DNA of 13,609 bases from Bacteroidales bacterium UBA1223 (GTDB lineage Bacteria; Bacteroidota; Bacteroidia; Bacteroidales; P3), in contig DBXB01000040.1 in the NCBI GenBank assembly GCA_002309155.1, positions 1 through 13,609 of the forward strand, written 5' to 3'. Of the stretch, positions 8,335-13,609 are shown one piece after another. Under the pieces are notes generated by a model. That model saw nothing but the letters and a program-made list of their open reading frames with translations. It was not told the origin of the DNA and made no database searches. Made by a program: the position numbers and the translations under genes. The first letter of the stretch is position 1. Each line of letters begins with the position of its first letter.

Positions 8335-10698
8335 ATGAAAAAAATCATCCGTCTTCTGCTTGTCGCTTATCTGCTGGCATCGGCAAATCCGTCATTCTCC
8401 CAGTCATGCTACTGGGTCTTCCTCACCGACAAGGCCGGATCCACCTTCGATCCCTACAGCTACTTCAACGCAAAGGCGATAGAGCGCTACCAAATGAATA
8501 ACGCCGACCTGTTTGACATCAGCAACTATCCCCTATGTCAGGATTATGTGAACAGCGTCGTGGCTCTGGCGGCAGAAGAGGTGGGTCAGAGTCGTTGGCT
8601 CAACGCCATAGGAATAACCGCAACTCCAGAACAGATACAACAGATAGAGCAACTGTCCTTTGTCAGAGAGGTAAAGTTGCTCGCTGGCGAGATGCAGACA
8701 GCAGAAACGGAAGAGTCTGTATTGACAGAAGTATCCAACCCTTCGGACATCTCAAACATTACAGATCAGCTGCTGCGAATGCGTGGTGACCTGTTCGTAA
8801 AAAACGGCATTGACGGTAAGGGGCTGCGTATTGCCGTCTTTGACGGCGGATTCCATGCAGTCAACACACACCAGGCATTCAAACATCTGCGTGACAACGG
8901 ACAGATTGTCGCCACCTGGGACTTCACCAAGAAAAGAGAGGATGTCTACGACAGACATACCCACGGCACCATGGTGCTGAGCTGTATAGCTGGCAAACTC
9001 GGCGACAAACAGCTGGGTTTGGCTACAGGAGCGACATTCCTGCTCGCAAAGACCGAGGTAGACCCCGAGCCTTTCAAAGAAGAGATATGGTGGATGCAGG
9101 CTGTGGAATGGGCCGACAAAAACGGCGCCGACATCATCAACAGCTCGCTGGGTTACACCAAAGACCGGCATTACACATGGGAGATGGATGGGCGCAGCTA
9201 CGTCTCCAAGGCAGCTAATATCGCCGCACGCAAAGGTATGCTGGTGTGCAACTCGGCAGGGAATTCGGGCAGCGACGAAAACTGGAAAGTCATTGGTGCC
9301 CCCGCCGATGCCGACAGCATTATCTCAGTCGGCGGAATAATGTCCTCGCTGAAATCATACCAGCACATAAGTTTCAGCAGCTACGGCCCCACTGCCGACG
9401 GTCGCATGAAACCCAATGTGTGCAACTTCGGCCACGCCGAATGTGCCGACCCACACGACGACACCCTGACCCGTTTTGCGTACGGCACATCGTTTTCATC
9501 ACCCCTGACAGCAGGTTTCGTTGCCTGTGCCTGGCAGACAATGCGCGACAAGACCGCTATGCAGATGAAGGAGCAGATAGAACGCTCGGCAGACCTGTAC
9601 CCCTATTTCGACTACGCCCTCGGATATGGAGTGCCACAAGCATCGTATTTTATAGACAACATACAGCCTAACAGTGTCGAGACATTCAAAATCAAAGACA
9701 TCGGTCCCTATGTGTTAATCTGTCCCCTCGCCAACAAATCGGGCAGGGAGAGGAACCTGCTCTCAACCGACAATGCGGCACTCGACAGGATTGGAAGAGA
9801 GGACTATGTGATGCTCAAACTCGAGGACCATAACGGACTTATAGAACAATACCTGAATCTGGGAATCGACAACTTCTCCAGTTCCTCTTGCTTGGCAATT
9901 CCCAAGAAAGGCATCTTCGGCTATACCCTCGTGGTAAACGTCAATGGCAACACACAGAAATACAAGCTCTCACAATTCGACAGCCTTAGCCTTGAGGATG
10001 AGGAGCATGTCTTTGAATATCACCTGATCGACGCCGACGGTTATTATCTTGACAACTATAGGGAAAACGGTCGCCGTACACTTGCCGACAACAACGTCTC
10101 AAAGTGGGGTGTCAATCAGAAATACTTTTTCGAACTATACCTTCAATACGGTATGCTGTGGTGGATTGACAATGACCCCATGCAATACAGCGACGCATTG
10201 AATTTCGGCACACGGTTCCTCCTCAATTTCAAGAAATGGTATTCTCTTGGCATAGGACTCGATCTCGCACTCGACGAGATACGCTATGACAAGTCAGTCG
10301 TCAACGCCTGGGACCACACTCTAAACATCAACAACAACGACTTCTCCAACGCATACTCTAAATCATTAGAGCTCGGACAGATAAACATTGAACTATTCCA
10401 ACGCATCCGCCTGGTGTCAGGAGGCTCGTTCAGGAAGAAAGGTCTACATTGGGACCTCGGCGTTTACGGAGGACTGATGCTAAACGACTACATCATCCAA
10501 TTCGACGAAAATCAGAACAACGGGATATGCAATTATCAAACAACCGCATACAGTGGCATCGATGATGTGGAGAATTTATTACTGGGAGTCACCACACGAC
10601 TCACCTGGGACTTCATCGGACTCTATGCGCGTTACCGTCTCACACCCGTCAAAAACAACATTCCGCAACTTGAATTCGGAATTCAATTCAGCTTATAA
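8335..10698 (+). CDS. S8 (subtilisin-family) serine protease with C-terminal outer-membrane beta-barrel, copy 1
   Basis: This 787-residue protein has a signal peptide (about 1-22, ending SFSQ); a 24-145 region resembling the I9-type propeptide of Bacteroidota subtilases (YWVFLTDKAG; SRWLNAIGITATPEQI); a catalytic domain of about 145-440; a beta-rich linker of about 440-595; and a C-terminal barrel of about 596-787. The catalytic Asp170 (AVFDGG), His210 (HTHGT), oxyanion Asn310 (NSAGN) and Ser386 (GTSFSSP) are all present, so the enzyme should be active. The C-terminal part shows eight amphipathic strands, including FFELYLQYGMLWW, GLHWDLGVYGGLML and IGLYARYRL, and ends FGIQFSL, typical of PorT/OMP_b-brl_2-like barrels. 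There is no T9SS C-terminal domain. It starts 41 nt after recO and is followed by a paralogue. Cys25 after the signal is not in a lipobox. Protease assignment is firm; the barrel is inferred from strand pattern. Confidence 0.92.
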   Translation: MKKIIRLLLVAYLLASANPSFSQSCYWVFLTDKAGSTFDPYSYFNAKAIERYQMNNADLFDISNYPLCQDYVNSVVALAAEEVGQSRWLNAIGITATPEQIQQIEQLSFVREVKLLAGEMQTAETEESVLTEVSNPSDISNITDQLLRMRGDLFVKNGIDGKGLRIAVFDGGFHAVNTHQAFKHLRDNGQIVATWDFTKKREDVYDRHTHGTMVLSCIAGKLGDKQLGLATGATFLLAKTEVDPEPFKEEIWWMQAVEWADKNGADIINSSLGYTKDRHYTWEMDGRSYVSKAANIAARKGMLVCNSAGNSGSDENWKVIGAPADADSIISVGGIMSSLKSYQHISFSSYGPTADGRMKPNVCNFGHAECADPHDDTLTRFAYGTSFSSPLTAGFVACAWQTMRDKTAMQMKEQIERSADLYPYFDYALGYGVPQASYFIDNIQPNSVETFKIKDIGPYVLICPLANKSGRERNLLSTDNAALDRIGREDYVMLKLEDHNGLIEQYLNLGIDNFSSSSCLAIPKKGIFGYTLVVNVNGNTQKYKLSQFDSLSLEDEEHVFEYHLIDADGYYLDNYRENGRRTLADNNVSKWGVNQKYFFELYLQYGMLWWIDNDPMQYSDALNFGTRFLLNFKKWYSLGIGLDLALDEIRYDKSVVNAWDHTLNINNNDFSNAYSKSLELGQINIELFQRIRLVSGGSFRKKGLHWDLGVYGGLMLNDYIIQFDENQNNGICNYQTTAYSGIDDVENLLLGVTTRLTWDFIGLYARYRLTPVKNNIPQLEFGIQFSL

Positions 10699-10770
10699 CG
10701 TTGATTCGTTGATTGTTTATTTGTTGAATTGTTATCATTAGGACAGCAAGTTACATAAAAACCACAAATT
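10699..10770 (+). repeat. Short quasi-tandem 8-bp repeats between the two protease genes
   Basis: The 72-nt gap between the protease genes opens with imperfect 8-bp units: GTTGATTC (10700), GTTGATTG (10708), TTTATTTG (10716) and TTGAATTG (10724). The rest is an A-rich leader before the ATG at 10771. No GC-rich terminator hairpin is visible, so read-through between the two genes is plausible. TTTATTTG at 10716-10723 has one mismatch to TAnnTTTG but lacks a well-placed -33 element. Confidence 0.45.
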
Positions 10771-13098
10771 ATGAAAAAAGTAATCTTATCAGCGATTTTA
10801 CTGTTATCCGTAGTGCTCAACACGGCAAACGCCCAGAATCATTACTGGGTTATGCTGACAGACAAGCAAGGGACCTCGTTCGACCCTTACAGTTATTTCG
10901 ACGCTAAAGCCATTGAGAGATACCGTCTGAATGATGCCGACCTTTACGACATCAGCAACTACCCTCTCAATGAAAATTATGTAAATCAGATTGAGGCTAT
11001 CCTCTCTTCAAACGCCGAATCCGAGCTTTTTGGTACCAGCCGATGGCTTAACGCCGTGGCTGTGACCGCAACACCTGAGCAGATTGAACTTATCGGCCAA
11101 AAGTCTTTTGTGAAAGAGGTCATCATTATCGCCGGAGATATGCAAACGGCAAAAACAGAACAATATGATGTCACGGAGATGATGAACTTGGACGATATGG
11201 CAGATCTCTCAGACCAGCTGGTCCGTATGGGTGGCAAATATTTCCGCAACAAGAACATTAACGGTAAAGGTATACGTATCGCCGTGTTCGACGGTGGCTT
11301 CCCGATGGTCAACACACATGACGCCTTCAAACATCTCCGTGACGAAGGTCGCATCATAAAGACTTGGAACTTCCCCAACCACAAAGAGGATGTGTATGGG
11401 TGGAACAGCCATGGACTGATGACCTTGAGTTGCATAGCCGGACGCAGAGGTGACACCGACCTTGGACTTGCCACCGGCGCCGAATTTCTGCTGGCACGCA
11501 CAGAGGTGGAAGCCGAACCCCGCAAAGAAGAGGTATGGTGGCAGATGGCAGTGGAATGGGCCGACAAAAACGGTGCCCAGATAATCAGTTCTTCGTTGGG
11601 CTACGGCAAAGACCGTTATTATACCAAAGACATGAACGGTACCAGTCTCGTGGCTAAAGCAGGAAACATGGCAGCCCGCAAAGGTATCTTGGTATGCAAC
11701 TCGGCAGGAAACGAGGGTAGCGACAGGTCATGGCGCACCATCATCACACCTTCGGACGCCGACAGCGTGCTCTGCGTAGGAGGTATCAATCCCAGCCTGA
11801 TGAATTATGAGCGTGCTGTCTTCAGCAGCTTCGGTCCCAGCGCCGACGGACGTATGAAGCCCAATGTGTGTGCTTTCGCATACGCCTGGACCGCGGCAAA
11901 AAGTTTCAGAAACGACAAATACAACGAAGTTCCGGGCACAAGCTTCAGTTGTCCTCTCGTGGCAGGTTTTGCGGCATGCGCATTGCAAAGCAAGCCTGGA
12001 ATGAAAGCCATGGAGCTGTTCCATGAGATAGAGAAATCCGCCGACCTCTATCCATATTGCGATTATACTTTCGGATATGGCGTGCCACAAGCCGACTACT
12101 TCACTGGCGACCGTAAGGAGGTAACCCCGACCTTCCGTTTCGAGACAAATGCTGAGGACGGATCCCTGAATATCGTCCCGTTGAAAGATCATGACAGATG
12201 CCGTGTATTCATAAAGAACAGCCTACCCAACGGCACAATCATCGACTACACAAAGATGGAACTCGATGAGTTCACCACCTCAATGTGGATAAATATTCCC
12301 GAAGGTTGCATTATCACCGTCAATTTCGAGGGCTATACAGAGAGCCATATATTCAGCACGCCTAACAATTCAGACACACCGCTGATGGCGAAGCTTCAAG
12401 ACAAGAACAGCCAATATGATGACAAGATTGTAAAAGTGACATCCGACAACAGACATTTCTCAACCAGACTTCATGAGAGCAAGGTCAGACAAGAGTTTTA
12501 TGTCATGCTTGGTGTGCCAATACAGACTAACGACAACGAACTTGAAAGCAATTTCTGGTCGCCAGCAAAACGACTCGGTGTGAGATACACCTGTTATTTC
12601 ACCAAAGCTTACGGATGGGGCTTGGCTCTGGAATACGGCCGCAACTCATTCCGCTTTGACAAGGAAGCGCCCAGCAATGTCTTGGATAATTTGACAGGGA
12701 TGGACAATCTCGTAGACTCTGCGGACAACATTTACAAACATAAACTTCTGACCAACCAGTTCTCTGCTGAGATCTATCAGCGAGTCAGGTTATACCCGGG
12801 AGGTATCACTCACAAAGGTTGGCACTGGGATCTCGGTGGTTACATTACCCTCTCCAACAATATCTACCGTCTAAAATACAACCAGGATGCCGATGCCATC
12901 GCTGAAAACCGTGATATTAGACTGAAGAACACAAACCCACTAAGGGGAGAAAAACTGCAATACGGTGTAACAACACGTATTACCAACGATTACATAGGTA
13001 TATACTGTCGTTACAATCTGCACCGACTCAACAAAACTCTTGCCAACGATGAGATTGCACTGCCTGCACTTGAAGTGGGTCTGCATCTGTCGTTTTAA
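10771..13098 (+). CDS. S8 (subtilisin-family) serine protease with C-terminal outer-membrane beta-barrel, copy 2
   Basis: This 775-residue paralogue of the preceding gene has the same layout: signal peptide 1-21 (ending ANA before Gln22), I9-like region of about 22-148, catalytic domain of about 149-445, linker to about 572, and barrel of about 573-775. The catalytic residues are Asp174 (AVFDGG), His214 (NSHGL), Asn314 (NSAGN) and Ser391 (GTSFSCP). The residue after His-Gly is Leu in place of the usual Thr, a small departure that should not remove catalysis. The barrel carries strands such as GWGLALEYGRNSF, GWHWDLGGYITL and YIGIYCRYNL and ends EVGLHLSF. Similarity to copy 1 is highest in the pro-region and catalytic core, weaker in the linker, and retained as spaced motifs in the barrel. 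The ATG at 10771 after an A-rich leader gives a normal signal peptide. Confidence 0.92.
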   Translation: MKKVILSAILLLSVVLNTANAQNHYWVMLTDKQGTSFDPYSYFDAKAIERYRLNDADLYDISNYPLNENYVNQIEAILSSNAESELFGTSRWLNAVAVTATPEQIELIGQKSFVKEVIIIAGDMQTAKTEQYDVTEMMNLDDMADLSDQLVRMGGKYFRNKNINGKGIRIAVFDGGFPMVNTHDAFKHLRDEGRIIKTWNFPNHKEDVYGWNSHGLMTLSCIAGRRGDTDLGLATGAEFLLARTEVEAEPRKEEVWWQMAVEWADKNGAQIISSSLGYGKDRYYTKDMNGTSLVAKAGNMAARKGILVCNSAGNEGSDRSWRTIITPSDADSVLCVGGINPSLMNYERAVFSSFGPSADGRMKPNVCAFAYAWTAAKSFRNDKYNEVPGTSFSCPLVAGFAACALQSKPGMKAMELFHEIEKSADLYPYCDYTFGYGVPQADYFTGDRKEVTPTFRFETNAEDGSLNIVPLKDHDRCRVFIKNSLPNGTIIDYTKMELDEFTTSMWINIPEGCIITVNFEGYTESHIFSTPNNSDTPLMAKLQDKNSQYDDKIVKVTSDNRHFSTRLHESKVRQEFYVMLGVPIQTNDNELESNFWSPAKRLGVRYTCYFTKAYGWGLALEYGRNSFRFDKEAPSNVLDNLTGMDNLVDSADNIYKHKLLTNQFSAEIYQRVRLYPGGITHKGWHWDLGGYITLSNNIYRLKYNQDADAIAENRDIRLKNTNPLRGEKLQYGVTTRITNDYIGIYCRYNLHRLNKTLANDEIALPALEVGLHLSF

Positions 13099-13101
13099 TA
13101 A

Positions 13102-13129
13102 AGGTTAAAGTTTAGAGGTTAAAGTTTAA
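13102..13129 (+). repeat. 14-bp tandem direct repeat
   Basis: Two adjacent copies, AGGTTAAAGTTTAG (13102-13115) and AGGTTAAAGTTTAA (13116-13129), differ only in the last base. They lie just after the second protease gene and just before the hutU promoter. Short A/T-rich direct repeats of this kind are common in Bacteroidales intergenic DNA; no function is assigned. Confidence 0.8.
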
Positions 13130-13142
13130 AGATTTTCTAGAG

Positions 13143-13170
13143 TTTGTGTGCGTATTTTTTAGTACCTTTG
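13143..13170 (+). promoter_or_regulatory. Probable Bacteroidota-type promoter for hutU
   Basis: TACCTTTG (13163-13170) is a perfect TAnnTTTG -7 element and is followed by C-A, as often seen. The nearest TTTG upstream is at 13143-13146, giving a 16-nt spacer, shorter than the usual 19-21. If transcription starts near 13177 the message would have a leader of about 115 nt before the ATG at 13293. This marks a transcription unit separate from the protease genes. Confidence 0.6.
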
Positions 13171-13292
13171 CAGTATTGTAAATATCAACCTACACGAAAT
13201 GCACAAGACTTAATTCTTTGTAGTCTAAACAAATATCAGCAATAATAAAAATACAATAACAATCATCGATAATTGACAAAAAAACAACAGAT

Positions 13293-13609
13293 ATGACACT
13301 TGAAGAATTTCAGAATGAATTGCGTCTCGGCATCCCCGACCCGCTACCAGAACCACAACCATACGACCCTACAGTAAACCACGCACCCAAGCGTAAGGAT
13401 ATTCTTACTCCGGCCGAGAAGAAACTTGCCATCCGCAACGCATTGCGTTATTTCCCCGCCAAGCACCACAAGATGCTTGCCAAGGAGTTTGCCGAGGAAC
13501 TGCAGAAATACGGTCGCATCTACATGTACCGTCTGCGTCCGACATACAAGATGTACGCCCGTCCTATCGACGAATACCCGGCAAAATGCCGTCAGGCTGC
13601 CGCCATCAT
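13293..13609 (+). CDS. hutU: Urocanate hydratase, partial (N-terminal 105 residues)
   Basis: Urocanate hydratase converts urocanate to 4-imidazolone-5-propionate, the second step of histidine degradation, in the cytoplasm with tightly bound NAD. The frame is open from the ATG at 13293 to the right edge, so the rest of the gene is outside. Recognisable blocks are GIPDPLPEPQPYDPTVNHAP (residues 13-32), the KRKDILTPAEKKLAIRNALR region (33-52) and YGRIYMYRLRP near 75-85, ending in YPAKCRQAAAIM. These match the long Bacteroidota-type urocanate hydratases (about 650-680 residues), which carry this N-terminal extension. The start follows an A-rich leader. Other hut genes would be expected downstream but are not visible. 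Confidence 0.9.
   Translation, partial: MTLEEFQNELRLGIPDPLPEPQPYDPTVNHAPKRKDILTPAEKKLAIRNALRYFPAKHHKMLAKEFAEELQKYGRIYMYRLRPTYKMYARPIDEYPAKCRQAAAI

Noticed and set aside
8401..8412. Cys25 of protease copy 1 as a lipoprotein cysteine
   Set aside because: The preceding residues (FSQS) do not form a lipobox, and the paralogue has no Cys at the matching place (QNHYW).
8752..9171. Minus-strand 139-residue frame inside protease copy 1
   Set aside because: It covers the catalytic Asp/His region of the plus-strand protease and is a mirror effect of its codon use.
13206..13226. Inverted repeat AGACT...AGTCT before hutU as a riboswitch or terminator
   Set aside because: A 5-bp stem with an 11-nt loop is within chance expectation, with no U-run or further stems.

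Overview
The window comes from a bacterium of the phylum Bacteroidota, most likely order Bacteroidales. The evidence is a PorZ-type component of the type IX secretion system (T9SS), two Bacteroidota-style promoter matches (TAnnTTTG), AT-rich leaders without Shine-Dalgarno motifs, a Bacteroidota-type MreD and RecO, and a long-form urocanate hydratase. A T9SS gene fits Prevotella/Porphyromonas-like lineages or uncultured relatives better than Bacteroides fragilis-like species; the genus cannot be fixed from this sequence.

Layout. Bases 1-1841 (minus strand) carry the N-terminal 613 residues of a secreted M16 zinc protease, cut by the left edge, with a good promoter in the AT-rich divergent spacer (1842-2146). 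From 2147 everything runs on the plus strand: an unrecognised protein with a long acidic Pro/Glu-rich linker, gmk (guanylate kinase), mreC and mreD (cell-shape membrane proteins), a porZ-like gene, recO, and two tandem paralogous S8 (subtilisin-family) proteases. After a short spacer with its own promoter, the start of hutU (urocanate hydratase, histidine degradation) runs off the right edge.

How the genes fit together. gmk to recO is a tight block: mreC/mreD overlap by 8 nt, mreD/porZ by 14 nt, and porZ/recO are 4 nt apart, so they are probably co-transcribed and partly translationally coupled. The usual partners of mreCD (mreB, the PBP2 gene, rodA) are not adjacent here.

The most interesting part is the S8 pair (8335-13098). 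Each has a signal peptide, an I9-like pro-region, a complete Asp/His/Asn/Ser subtilase domain, a beta-rich linker and a C-terminal region of about 190-200 residues that reads as an eight-stranded outer-membrane beta-barrel. Neither has a T9SS C-terminal domain, although a porZ gene lies two genes upstream of the first. They look like outer-membrane-anchored subtilases that use the barrel as anchor.
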